37,186 nucleotides of DNA from a virus, in IMG/VR virus record IMGVR_UViG_3300025326_000120, positions 1 through 37,186 of that record, one strand, 5' to 3'. A program made the translations under genes and the position numbers. The notes beneath the pieces were generated by a model. It did not search any database and was not told the origin of the DNA. It worked only from the letters and a program-made list of their open reading frames with translations. Numbering within the stretch: the first letter of the stretch is position 1; each line of letters starts with the position of its first letter. Positions 13,491 to 20,091 of the stretch are shown here, in pieces.

Positions 13491-13918
13491 CGGGGTTCCT
13501 CCGAGTCGCGCTGGTTGTAGCCAGCGGTTCGTGCCTTGGCAAAGTGCTCTGCCATCTTGTCGAGTTGGATCGTCTTGGCTTGTGCGTCAATCTGGAGCCA
13601 CGTCTCCGGCCAGACGTCGCGCATCATGGCCGCGGCGCGGAGTCTGTCGTTTGCGATTGGAATCACGGCCATGTGGCGGCGGGGCGGACGTTTCGGCACC
13701 TTCCACGACTGGACGTCCGACTCGGACGCCGTCATTGGCTCGCCAACCACGTAGGCAATGTAAGCGTCAAGGTCATAGGATCGGCGGACGCCATCGTCAT
13801 GCCATGCGAAAGCCCGCACGGCGCGCAGGATTGCCTGGGTTTCGTTCCACGCATCAACGTAGACCTGCTCAGCGTCGCGAATGTCGCCGGAGTGGACCTC
13901 GACGCAATACTGCTTCAC
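13487..13918 (-). CDS. Hypothetical protein (143 residues)
   Basis: A 143-residue protein from GTG 13918, which overlaps the preceding small gene as GTGA. It starts VKQYCVEVHSGDIRDAEQVYVDAWNETQAILRAVRAFAW, like proteins with an alpha-beta ligand-binding opening, then SYDLDAYIAYVVGEPM and a basic KVPKRPPRRHMAVIPIANDRLRAAAM. No motif identifies the activity. Confidence 0.64.
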   Translation of the reverse strand: MKQYCVEVHSGDIRDAEQVYVDAWNETQAILRAVRAFAWHDDGVRRSYDLDAYIAYVVGEPMTASESDVQSWKVPKRPPRRHMAVIPIANDRLRAAAMMRDVWPETWLQIDAQAKTIQLDKMAEHFAKARTAGYNQRDSEEPR

Positions 13919-14043
13919 CGGGCGTTCGCCTTCGCCCGGAATTGGGCGATTGCGTAGCAGCAGACGCACTGAGACACACCGTCGATGGTGGCGAACAGGG
14001 TGCAATTGGGGCAGCGGGGGCAGGGGGCGGGGCTAGCGGGCAT
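13915..14043 (-). CDS. Small zinc-ribbon protein, first gene of the leftward operon
   Basis: A 42-residue protein starting MPASPAPCPRCPNCTLF, with C-x2-C-x2-C and a second CVCCYA group, a zinc ribbon. ATG 14043 has a strong GAGGAGG site 6 bases upstream and is the first start codon after the leftward promoter at 14071 to 14099. It opens the early cluster. Confidence 0.75.
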   Translation of the reverse strand: MPASPAPCPRCPNCTLFATIDGVSQCVCCYAIAQFRAKANAR

Positions 14044-14070
14044 GGCGGACCTCCTCGTTTCCATGCGGTC

Positions 14071-14099
14071 ATTGTGGTGCTACGCAATAGTATTGTCAA
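14071..14099 (-). promoter_or_regulatory. Leftward promoter for the early operon
   Basis: On the minus strand a perfect -35 TTGACA (14099 to 14094) is followed after exactly 17 bases by CACAAT (14076 to 14071), matching four of six -10 positions. Transcription would start near 14064 and give a leader of about 20 bases with a GAGGAGG ribosome-binding site before the ATG at 14043. Confidence 0.7.
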
Positions 14100-14112
14100 G
14101 CGTTATTGCAAT
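14084..14112. promoter_or_regulatory. Candidate operator with palindromic repeats between divergent promoters
   Basis: The AT-rich interval has CAATA-G-TATTG (14085 to 14095), which overlaps the leftward -35, and ATTGCAAT (14105 to 14112), which overlaps the rightward -35. GCAATA (14084) and TATTGC (14104) also form a wider inverted pair. A repressor bound here could control both promoters; the HTH protein at 14141 to 14350 is the natural candidate. Confidence 0.5.
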
Positions 14113-14134
14113 GAGGTTGGGCAACCGTTAGAAT
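14106..14134 (+). promoter_or_regulatory. Rightward promoter, probably leaderless
   Basis: TTGCAA (14106 to 14111), a 17-base spacer and TAGAAT (14129 to 14134) form a good rightward promoter. The -10 ends six bases before the ATG at 14141, so the expected start site falls on or beside the ATG and the mRNA would have no leader. No Shine-Dalgarno is present, in agreement. Confidence 0.65.
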
Positions 14135-14140
14135 CGTCGC

Positions 14141-14350
14141 ATGGACAAGTTGCTAGACCGTGAGCAATGGCGGGCCGAGGTCGCTGTGCGCGCCGATGAT
14201 CTCGGGCGTAAGGTACTCGCGGAGTTGCGCATCAAGACGGTTAGGCAGGCGGCGCGTGACATGGGCCTGACGCCACAGCGCATCTACGCGATTCTGAAGC
14301 GTGCGAGGGAGCGGGGGCTGATCGAGAACAGCACGAACGCGGTAACGTAG
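14141..14350 (+). CDS. Small HTH regulator
   Basis: A 69-residue protein. After a short charged N-terminus, residues about 34 to 60 form an HTH: TVRQAARDMGLTPQRIYAILKRARERG, resembling sigma-region-4 or Trp-repressor-like helices. It is the first rightward gene and appears to be read from a leaderless transcript. Its place beside the divergent promoters suggests it is a repressor or Cro-like switch for the early operon, inferred from position. Confidence 0.75.
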   Translation: MDKLLDREQWRAEVAVRADDLGRKVLAELRIKTVRQAARDMGLTPQRIYAILKRARERGLIENSTNAVT

Positions 14351-14354
14351 GCGC

Positions 14355-14528
14355 ATGCCTGAGCCAGTCACGCCCCTTGACACTTTCGCCCGCCAGCGCA
14401 TTCAGGCCCGCGTCGATGCGATCCGCGCCAACGTCCGGGAGCGCGACGGCCGGGAAATGACGGCCGCGGAGGTCGCAAAGCTCCGGCGTCTGATCGAGCG
14501 GGAAATGCAGACAGAGGCGGTCGCGTGA
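14355..14528 (+). CDS. Small helical hypothetical protein
   Basis: A 57-residue protein starting MPEPVTPLDTFARQRIQARVD, almost entirely helical and charged (AIRANVRERDGREMTAAEVAKLRRLIEREMQ). It starts four bases after the HTH gene's stop and its own stop overlaps the next GTG (GTGA). It may be a small regulator partner; no family known. Confidence 0.6.
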   Translation: MPEPVTPLDTFARQRIQARVDAIRANVRERDGREMTAAEVAKLRRLIEREMQTEAVA

Positions 14529-14872
14529 GCCTGCCTTCCTCAGCAAATGGGAACAGGTCGCCTACTAGGCTCGCTCCGGGCCTGCCGTCGCTTGCGCAAT
14601 TCTCGCCCGAGGAGTTGGCGCTTGCCCGGCTGGCGGCGACGGGCCTGCGGGACGAGGCGATCTCGGAGCACGTCAACACGACGCTTGCAGCGGCGCGCGT
14701 CGCGGTCGTTCGGCTCTACTCGAAGTTCGGGGCTAATCGGGACATCGATCGGTACCTGCCGCGGGTCATGTTGGCGTTGCAATACTGGCGGCTTGTCGGG
14801 CAACTGCGGGAAGGCGACGAGATGTGTTGTTGTCCCCACGTCCATACGGGCAACGGGAACGGAAGGCATTGA
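14525..14872 (+). CDS. LuxR-type HTH DNA-binding protein
   Basis: A 115-residue protein from GTG 14525 (GTGA overlap). Residues about 24 to 73 match a LuxR/GerE-type HTH: FSPEELALARLAATGLRDEAISEHVNTTLAAARVAVVRLYSKFGA, where L-x-x-x-G-x-x-D-x-x-I and V-x-x-x-x-Y-x-K-x-G fit the family. No receiver or autoinducer domain is present, so it is a stand-alone DNA binder. The tail has CCCPHVH, perhaps metal-binding. A transcriptional regulator of late genes is possible. Confidence 0.75.
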   Translation: MSLPSSANGNRSPTRLAPGLPSLAQFSPEELALARLAATGLRDEAISEHVNTTLAAARVAVVRLYSKFGANRDIDRYLPRVMLALQYWRLVGQLREGDEMCCCPHVHTGNGNGRH

Positions 14873-15111
14873 AACCCATCTTCGTCCACGTCTGCGACCG
14901 CCCGTTCCGCCCCGGGGTGATCACGGGGCAATCGCCAGACTTCGCCGATCCCGTTCGCCGCGCCGCGATTGGCCGATGGCTCACGGCCCACAACGCCGGG
15001 CCGGGCGTTCACCGGGTCGTCGCCATCAACGGGGCAAACGTCTACGTGCGCAAGCGGTCGTGGCCGGGGCTGGTACTGGACATCTGCGGGGAACAGGCCA
15101 ATGGCGCGTAG
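14869..15111 (+). CDS. Hypothetical protein (80 residues)
   Basis: Read from TTG 14869, which overlaps the preceding stop (TTGA) and has GGAAGG just upstream. The protein, KPIFVHVCDRPFRPG..., has beta-like strands and RRAAIGRWLTAHNAGPGVHRVVAINGANVYVRKRSW. No family is recognised. It precedes the terminase small-subunit candidate with an 11-base overlap. Confidence 0.6.
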   Translation: MKPIFVHVCDRPFRPGVITGQSPDFADPVRRAAIGRWLTAHNAGPGVHRVVAINGANVYVRKRSWPGLVLDICGEQANGA

Positions 15112-15577
15112 CCCCCGGAAGTCGGCGAACAAACCCGCCAAACCCGCGCACCGCGGGCACGCGCGCGCCAAGACGAACATCTGGTACCCGGTGTTCCTCG
15201 CCGAGGTCGCCGCGTCGATGAACGTCCGCCGAGCCTGCGAGAAGGCCGAGGTTGACAGCACGACTGTCTATGACCGTCGCGAGTCGGACAAGGCATTCGC
15301 CGCAGCATGGGATGAGGCGCTCACGCGAGCCTGCGACAAGGCCGAGGCCGAGTTGTACCGGCGTGCTGTGGAGGGCGTTGAAAAGCCGGTGACCGTAGCG
15401 GGGAATCGAGAGGTCATCACGGAGTATTCCAATGACCTGCTGATGTTCATGCTGCGCGCCCACCGTCCGAAGTTGTACCGCGAGAAGCAGGAGATCACAG
15501 GCAAGGACGGCGGTCCTGTGACGATACGCGTGGTGTACGACGAGCCGAAGGAGGAGCCGAATGCCCAGAGTCGTTGA
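15101..15577 (+). CDS. Terminase small-subunit-like HTH protein
   Basis: A 158-residue protein starting MARSPRKSANKPAKPA, with a basic N-terminus. Residues about 28 to 62 form an HTH: YPVFLAEVAASMNVRRACEKAEVDSTTVYDRRESD, followed by helical AAAWDEALTRACDKAEAELYRRAVEGVEKP, and LLMFMLRAHRPKLYREKQEITGKDGGPV at about 118 to 145. This layout, with the closing R-P-K-x-Y-R-E and T-G-x-x-G-G-P-V, is typical of small terminase proteins that recognise packaging sites. It lies upstream of the large subunit in the same direction, with five genes between. Confidence 0.75.
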   Translation: MARSPRKSANKPAKPAHRGHARAKTNIWYPVFLAEVAASMNVRRACEKAEVDSTTVYDRRESDKAFAAAWDEALTRACDKAEAELYRRAVEGVEKPVTVAGNREVITEYSNDLLMFMLRAHRPKLYREKQEITGKDGGPVTIRVVYDEPKEEPNAQSR

Positions 15578-15830
15578 CAGTGCAACAGGTGAGGTCTTGA
15601 ACATCCCCGCCCGCGACCGCTATGAGCCGCCGCCAGTACGCTCGCCCGAATGGTCCGCGGAGCTTCGCCGCGCCGCCGAGGAGTGCGAAATCCTGCTCTG
15701 GGGTATGGCGAGCGCGGGGCGTTTCAAGGACGCCGACGAGCTGCAGACGGTCGCCAAAGCTCACAAGGCGGCGATGGTGCTGCGGCAGTTGGCCGACGAG
15801 AAGCTATCACAGGTCGGCTACGGGGTCTGA
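15561..15830 (+). CDS. Hypothetical helical protein
   Basis: An 89-residue protein from ATG 15561 with AAGGAGGAG just upstream. The start has VVDSATGEVLNIPARDRYEPPP; the rest is helical (AELRRAAEECEILLWGMAS, DADELQTVAKAHKAAMVLRQLADEKL). It overlaps the end of the terminase small-subunit candidate and touches the next start (TGATG). Possible packaging accessory; unproven. Confidence 0.66.
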   Translation: MPRVVDSATGEVLNIPARDRYEPPPVRSPEWSAELRRAAEECEILLWGMASAGRFKDADELQTVAKAHKAAMVLRQLADEKLSQVGYGV

Positions 15831-16153
15831 TGCCGCGCGCACGTAAGGGTTTCGCCGTCAACGGCAACGGGGCGACCCCGAAGCAGCACGCGTGGAACCG
15901 ACGCTCGAAGCCGCAGGCCGCGGTACCGGACGGCACGGGGTGCGCGCACCACTTCGCGATCCCGGCGCCGCCCGCGGAGCCGTTAGGGCAGTGCCGCAAG
16001 TGCGGCATCACGCGCATGCACTCGAACCTCGGCACGGGTCTCGACTCGACCGTATCGCCCTGGCGCATGTGGAAGATCGGGAAGGACCCGATGACCGAGG
16101 ACCTGCGGGTCCGGCTGCCCGCTGGCTTTCACCTCACGGGGCCGGTGGAGTGA
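15830..16153 (+). CDS. Hypothetical zinc-ribbon protein
   Basis: A 107-residue protein whose ATG shares one base with the preceding TGA. It has a basic N-terminus (PRARKGFAVNG), then CAHHF and, 16 residues later, CRKCGITRMHS, a C-x-H-H...C-x-x-C zinc ribbon of a kind scattered through phage genomes. The C-terminus has MWKIGKDPMTEDLRVRLPAGF. Function unknown. Confidence 0.66.
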   Translation: MPRARKGFAVNGNGATPKQHAWNRRSKPQAAVPDGTGCAHHFAIPAPPAEPLGQCRKCGITRMHSNLGTGLDSTVSPWRMWKIGKDPMTEDLRVRLPAGFHLTGPVE

Positions 16154-16172
16154 AGGAAGGTGGACACATAAC

Positions 16173-16676
16173 GTGGTGATGGAGACGCGCGACTCTCAGG
16201 CGAAACGCATTGAGGAGATGCGACGGTACGTGCGGGGGCGCGTTCGCCCCGGCTATCAATTCAGGTACACGACTGTGGGGCGCGATCTAGAGGAGGACAT
16301 GAGTCTGCCCGCCAACCGCCAGCGGTTGGGTCAGTGCATCCGTGATGAGGGATGGGCCGCCGATTGCAAGCCCGATTACGGGTACATCCTCAGTACGCCA
16401 GTGACAGCGCCGGTGATGGCGACCGCCGCGGCTGCGAAGGCGGGCAGGGCCGCGGAGAGGTCATTCGAGAAGATCGAGACGCTTGTGGACCGCCACGCAG
16501 ACGAGCTTGACACCGACGCCCGGCGCAGGGTGGAAGCCGAACGTCTCAGGGTGAGCGGTGCGAGGGTGGCCCTGCGGAGTTCAATCGACCAGGCTGACGC
16601 AAATGCACGCGAGGCGCGGAAGTTAGCCGGTCGACGGCTACCCCCGGCACGGATTCCGTTCGTGTCCACTCCATGA
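16173..16676 (+). CDS. Hypothetical helical protein
   Basis: A 167-residue protein starting at GTG 16173 or the ATG two codons later (16179); a GAAGG-type site is upstream. It has a basic start (KRIEEMRRYVRGRVRPGYQFRYTTVGRDLEED) and a long helical alanine/arginine-rich second half (AAAAKAGRAAERSFEKIETLVDRHADELDTDARRRVEAERLRV). A DNA-binding or scaffold role is possible. Family unknown. Confidence 0.6.
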   Translation: MVMETRDSQAKRIEEMRRYVRGRVRPGYQFRYTTVGRDLEEDMSLPANRQRLGQCIRDEGWAADCKPDYGYILSTPVTAPVMATAAAAKAGRAAERSFEKIETLVDRHADELDTDARRRVEAERLRVSGARVALRSSIDQADANAREARKLAGRRLPPARIPFVSTP

Positions 16677-16846
16677 TCAGCACCCGCGCAGCGCCGCGCC
16701 ATGCGCCGCATCACTTCGCGATGCTACGCCCCGCAACGCAACGTTTCTATTTCAAAGCGATGACCGCCGCGTCGCTGCGCACCACGTCGCCGTGCAGCGC
16801 CCCGCTACGCAACGCAACGTTCTAAAGCCCTAACAGGAGGAGTCCA
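16677..16846. repeat. Non-coding interval with 14-base direct repeats
   Basis: No gene is supported here. The sequence CGCAACGCAACGTT occurs at 16732 to 16745 and again at 16808 to 16821, each preceded by a CCCCGC-type stretch, so the wider match is about 20 bases with differences. The interval ends with an AGGAGGAG ribosome-binding site for the next gene. It may hold a packaging or regulatory signal. Confidence 0.6.
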
Positions 16847-17422
16847 GTGAGATCAGCCGTATGTTCCCTGCGTTCACTTGACCGATATAGCCAGAGCGCG
16901 CCGATTCTGGAGGTCAAGAAAAACAGCGAGACGCACGATCAGTTCGACGAACGCACGTGGCGTCTCCACGCTCATCTCAACCCGGACGATAGCGGAACGC
17001 TTTGTATCCCCGCGACTGCGTTCTCGAACTGCATCAAAACTGCCGCGCTGAAGCTCGGCAAGAAAGTCAAGGGCCGTGGGGCCGCTACGTACGGCAAATT
17101 CTTCCAAGGCGGCGTGATGGTCACGGACCCACTGCCGCTGCCCAAGTACCGCCGTGAGACGGTGACGGGCGAGAAGGTCTACGTTCATGCCAACCCATCG
17201 AAGGGTGAACGGGCAGGCCGTGTCTGGCGTACGTATCCCAAGATCGACGCGTGGTCGGGCGATGTCACGTTCTTGGTGCTGGATCAGGTCATTACGGAAG
17301 AGGTGTTCCGTGAAACGCTCATCTACGCGGGGCAGGTTATCGGGATAGGACGCTTCCGACCGGAGAACCGCGGCTACTACGGCCGGTTCGCGCTGGAACG
17401 CATGGTGTGGACGGACGAATGA
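16847..17422 (+). CDS. Conserved phage protein of unknown function (possible RAMP-like fold)
   Basis: A 191-residue protein from GTG 16847 with AGGAGGAG upstream. It has LRSLDRYSQSAPILEVKKNSETHDQFDERTW at the N-terminus, a LCIPATAFSNCIKTAALKLG helix near residue 52, GKKVKGRGAATYGKFFQGG near 70, TVTGEKVYVHANPSKGERAGRVWRTYP in the middle, and a glycine-rich end, GQVIGIGRFRPENRGYYGRFAL. I recall similar proteins in diverse phages without assigned function. The IP-x-x-x-F helix and G-rich C-terminus loosely recall RAMP proteins, but this is only an impression. It ends in an ATGA overlap with the large terminase. Confidence 0.65.
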   Translation: MRSAVCSLRSLDRYSQSAPILEVKKNSETHDQFDERTWRLHAHLNPDDSGTLCIPATAFSNCIKTAALKLGKKVKGRGAATYGKFFQGGVMVTDPLPLPKYRRETVTGEKVYVHANPSKGERAGRVWRTYPKIDAWSGDVTFLVLDQVITEEVFRETLIYAGQVIGIGRFRPENRGYYGRFALERMVWTDE

Positions 17423-18735
17423 CCGCCTCCGTCGAGTACCAGGTCCGGCTGCGCTCCCTGCAAGGCCATCCCAAGCAGGCAGCATTCGTGGCCTCACCGG
17501 CCAAGCGCAGGATTGCCCGTGCTGGACGTCGCGGCGGTAAGACGGTCGGGGCCGCGCAGATCGCGCTCAAATGGTTCCTCGCCGGCCGAAGGGTCCTGTA
17601 CGCCACCCCGACGCAGGATCAACTCGACGCCTTCTGGTGGGAGGTCAAACGTGCGCTCGGCGACGTGATAGACGCCGGGGTGTACTACAAGAACGAGACC
17701 ATGCACTTCATCGAAGTGCCAGGGACCAAGAACCGCATCCGGGCAAAAACAGCCTGGAACGCCGACACCTTGAGGGGCGACTACGCGGATGGGCTGATCC
17801 TCGATGAGTTCCACCTGATCGACGAGACGGCGTGGTCCGAGGTCGGCGCGCCCATGCTGATGGATAACAACGGGGATGCGGTGTTCATTTACACCCCTCC
17901 CTCGATGCGGTCGAGGTCGGTCACCAAGGCCCGCGACCCTCTCCATGCGCCGAAGCTGTTCAAGCACGCGAATGGCGACCACCGCTCGTGTCAGCATCCG
18001 GCCAGTGAACAGGACGAGGGCCGGTGGAGCGCCCACCACTGGACTTCAAAGGACAACCCGCACGTCACTGAGGAGGCGCTGGCCGAGACGAGGCGGGACA
18101 TGACCGAGTTGGCGTGGCGGCAGGAGATCGAGGCAGAGGACATAGAGAACGTACCCGGCGCGCTGTGGAAGCCAGAGATGATCATCTACGGAGAGCCGCC
18201 ACACGCCATCAACGCGAACGGCAAGGATATCGGCCGCGATCTGATATCGGTCGCGGTCAGCGTGGACCCGTCCGGTGGAGGGCCGCGGTCGGATGAGGTC
18301 GGGATCGTGGTCAGCGCTCGCGGCGTGGATGATCGGGGTTATGTGCTCGCCGACAGGTCGATTCAGGGCGTCTTGACGGACGTTTGGGCGCAACTTGCGA
18401 TCGGTGCCTACTACGAGTTCAACGGGCACAGGCTCATTGCCGAGGTTAACTACGGTGGCGACATGGTCCGAGACGTAATCCAGACGCGTGCCCCTGGGTT
18501 GCCGGTTGACGTCGTTCATGCGACGCACGGCAAACAGGTCCGGGCCGAGCCTGTCGCGGCGCTCTATGAACAGGGGCGCGTCTCGCACGTGCAGCAGTTC
18601 CCGGAGCTTGAGCAACAGCTATGCCAGTGGGTACCAGGGCCGGGAAGTAAATCGCCTGGTCGCCTCGACGCGCTCGTGTGGGGGATGACGGAGCTGATGG
18701 TGACCGGGGGGTCGCCGAACGTGAGGTGGCTGTGA
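17419..18735 (+). CDS. terL: Terminase large subunit
   Basis: A 438-residue motor protein. The ATPase has Walker A ARAGRRGGKTVGA at about 33 to 45, a TPTQ segment at 63 to 66, Walker B GLILDEFHLID at about 125 to 135, and YTPPS near 160. The nuclease half has VSVDPSGGG with Asp283, AEVNYGGDMV with Glu342, and RLDALVWGMTEL with Asp417, the three acids expected in the RNase H-like nuclease. It packages DNA into the prohead and cuts it. ATG 17419 overlaps the upstream stop (ATGA); its own TGA shares one base with the next ATG. Confidence 0.93.
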   Translation: MTASVEYQVRLRSLQGHPKQAAFVASPAKRRIARAGRRGGKTVGAAQIALKWFLAGRRVLYATPTQDQLDAFWWEVKRALGDVIDAGVYYKNETMHFIEVPGTKNRIRAKTAWNADTLRGDYADGLILDEFHLIDETAWSEVGAPMLMDNNGDAVFIYTPPSMRSRSVTKARDPLHAPKLFKHANGDHRSCQHPASEQDEGRWSAHHWTSKDNPHVTEEALAETRRDMTELAWRQEIEAEDIENVPGALWKPEMIIYGEPPHAINANGKDIGRDLISVAVSVDPSGGGPRSDEVGIVVSARGVDDRGYVLADRSIQGVLTDVWAQLAIGAYYEFNGHRLIAEVNYGGDMVRDVIQTRAPGLPVDVVHATHGKQVRAEPVAALYEQGRVSHVQQFPELEQQLCQWVPGPGSKSPGRLDALVWGMTELMVTGGSPNVRWL

Positions 18736-19403
18736 TGGCAAAGCGCATTCCTGAATGCCGCCTATGCGGTCACGCTCACTGGTCGTACCAGCCGCACAAG
18801 CTGATCGGCGGGCCGGAGCCGTCGAAGGCGGTCCGGGAACTGGCCGCGGTAGCTCAACGGTCAGAGCGTCGCTCTTATAAAGCGAAGGTCGACGGTTCGA
18901 CTCCGTCCCGCGGCACCATTGAAACCGTCGAAGTGCCGACGACGGTTGATGACGTGCGTCGAATGGTCCGCGAGATCAACCGGGATATCGAGAGTGCCGG
19001 GAAGCGTCTCGTGGCGATCAAGGATTCGGACCTGTGGCGTGAGTTCGGGTATGCGACGTGGGAATCGTTCGTCGAGGGAGAGTTTCCGTTCACGAGGCGC
19101 AGGGCGAATCAGTTGGTCGACCACGAGCGGTTTATGGCCGCGATACCGGGACCTGTCACGTCTGAGCCAGATACAAACGGGAACCATGGTTCCCACCTTA
19201 CTGAGCGCGAGACGCGAGCCATTAGAAACGATCCCGCGAAAGTCGCCAGGGTCAGGCGCTCGGTGGCTCAGGGCGTGGCTCCCGCCGAAGCGATCAAGCG
19301 CGCCACGTCGAGGACCAAGGATTCTGCGACCGGCGCGCCGTGCGAGCACCCGCGGACCGTGGCTGTCGTCGTCTGCGCCGACTGCGGCAGGAGGCTCGAA
19401 TAA
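18735..19403 (+). CDS. Hypothetical DNA-binding-like protein with a tRNA gene inside its frame
   Basis: An open frame of 222 codons. Residues 1 to 35 hold CRLCGHAH, a zinc-knuckle-like start. Codons 37 to 61 translate the tRNA-Ile gene and are unlikely to be a natural domain. After that comes VDDVRRMVREINRDIESAGKRLVAIKD, WREFGYATWESFVEGEFPFTRRRANQLVDHERFM, a pattern seen in plasmid and phage HTH proteins, and a C-terminal CEHPRTVAVVVCADCG zinc ribbon. Either one frame spans the tRNA or two genes flank it; GTG 18933 and ATG 18963 are possible second starts without clear ribosome-binding sites. Confidence 0.6.
   Translation: MAKRIPECRLCGHAHWSYQPHKLIGGPEPSKAVRELAAVAQRSERRSYKAKVDGSTPSRGTIETVEVPTTVDDVRRMVREINRDIESAGKRLVAIKDSDLWREFGYATWESFVEGEFPFTRRRANQLVDHERFMAAIPGPVTSEPDTNGNHGSHLTERETRAIRNDPAKVARVRRSVAQGVAPAEAIKRATSRTKDSATGAPCEHPRTVAVVVCADCGRRLE
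18843..18918 (+). tRNA. tRNA-Ile (anticodon UAU)
   Basis: A complete cloverleaf. Acceptor GCCGCGG (18843 to 18849) pairs perfectly with CCGCGGC (18908 to 18914); D arm GCTC/GAGC; anticodon stem TCGCT/AGCGA around loop CTTATAA (18874 to 18880) with anticodon TAT at 18876 to 18878; T arm GACGG-TTCGACT-CCGTC; discriminator A and an encoded CCA (18916 to 18918). It would read the AUA isoleucine codon, rare in a GC-rich genome. It lies inside an open reading frame. Confidence 0.92.
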
Positions 19404-19404
19404 G

Positions 19405-19662
19405 GTGGTCAAACGAGCGATCACTTGCCGGTATTGTGGTCTGCAGACTTGGCAAGGCGATCACGCCTGCGACAGGCTCCCCGATCTCCGGGCCATCACG
19501 AAGGGATTACGCAACCGGCCCGTAGGTCCGATGCGTACAGACTTGCCGCCGCCTACGTTGCCGCCAGGGGCGATTGATCACCGTTACGAGTCCGATGACG
19601 CGAACGCCGAGACGGGGTGCGAGCACCTGTTCCGGTGCGTCAGGTGCGGGGCCGAGCAGTGA
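19405..19662 (+). CDS. Double zinc-ribbon hypothetical protein
   Basis: An 85-residue protein from GTG 19405 with AGGAGG about 12 bases upstream. The N-terminus has CRYCGLQTWQGDHAC and the C-terminus CEHLFRCVRCG, two metal-binding groups separated by a Pro-rich stretch (DLPPPTLPPGAIDHRYESDD). The C-terminal C-x-H...C-x-x-C-G unit resembles the end of the preceding protein. Function unknown. Confidence 0.66.
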   Translation: MVKRAITCRYCGLQTWQGDHACDRLPDLRAITKGLRNRPVGPMRTDLPPPTLPPGAIDHRYESDDANAETGCEHLFRCVRCGAEQ

Positions 19663-19859
19663 CGTCGCTGCTCGCTCGCATCAAGCGCCATCTACCGACG
19701 CTCAGGCGTCACCTGCCGACGATAATCGAGGTCGTCGGTATCATTTCGGTGTGCGCCGGGGTGCTGTGGTACTCGATCCCGGCAGGCCTGATCGTGTCGG
19801 GACTCGTCGCGGTGGTGGTAGCGCAGGGGATAGGCAGGCTGCCGCGCGATGAACTGTGA
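19659..19859 (+). CDS. Small membrane protein with two predicted helices
   Basis: A 66-residue protein from GTG 19659 (GTGA overlap). A basic N-terminus (RIKRHLPTLRRHLPT) leads to IIEVVGIISVCAGVLWYSI and a second hydrophobic stretch, AGLIVSGLVAVVVAQG, likely a two-helix membrane hairpin with the basic end in the cytoplasm. Size and layout would suit a holin-like protein, but no lysis gene is next to it, so this is not claimed. Confidence 0.68.
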   Translation: MTSLLARIKRHLPTLRRHLPTIIEVVGIISVCAGVLWYSIPAGLIVSGLVAVVVAQGIGRLPRDEL

Positions 19860-20091
19860 ACGATGCGGTCATGAGTTTCAGTGGTTCGAAATCGGCCGCA
19901 AGACCGCGACCGGCGTCGTGCATAACGATCCGCGTGAAGGCATCTGTCCGCCCAAGCCCTGTCTGCGCTGCCGAAGGCCGAGAATGTCACTCGTGCACGC
20001 TACGTTTGCGGGCGTCATGATTGAGGCGCGGGTGAGTGGCGTGAGTATCGAGACGAGGGAGCATCCGTATGAGCCCGACACCGGGAACTGA
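19849..20091 (+). CDS. Zinc-ribbon hypothetical protein
   Basis: An 80-residue protein starting MNCERCGHEFQWFE, with CERC at 3 to 6 and a second group C-x4-CLRCRR near residues 33 to 42, a classic zinc ribbon. The second half is beta-like (VHATFAGVMIEARVSGVSIETREH). ATG 19849 overlaps the end of the membrane protein. It may bind nucleic acid or a virion partner. Confidence 0.66.
   Translation: MNCERCGHEFQWFEIGRKTATGVVHNDPREGICPPKPCLRCRRPRMSLVHATFAGVMIEARVSGVSIETREHPYEPDTGN

Noticed and set aside
19659-19859. Two-helix membrane protein as holin
   Set aside because: Its size fits, but there is no endolysin nearby and many phage membrane proteins share this layout.
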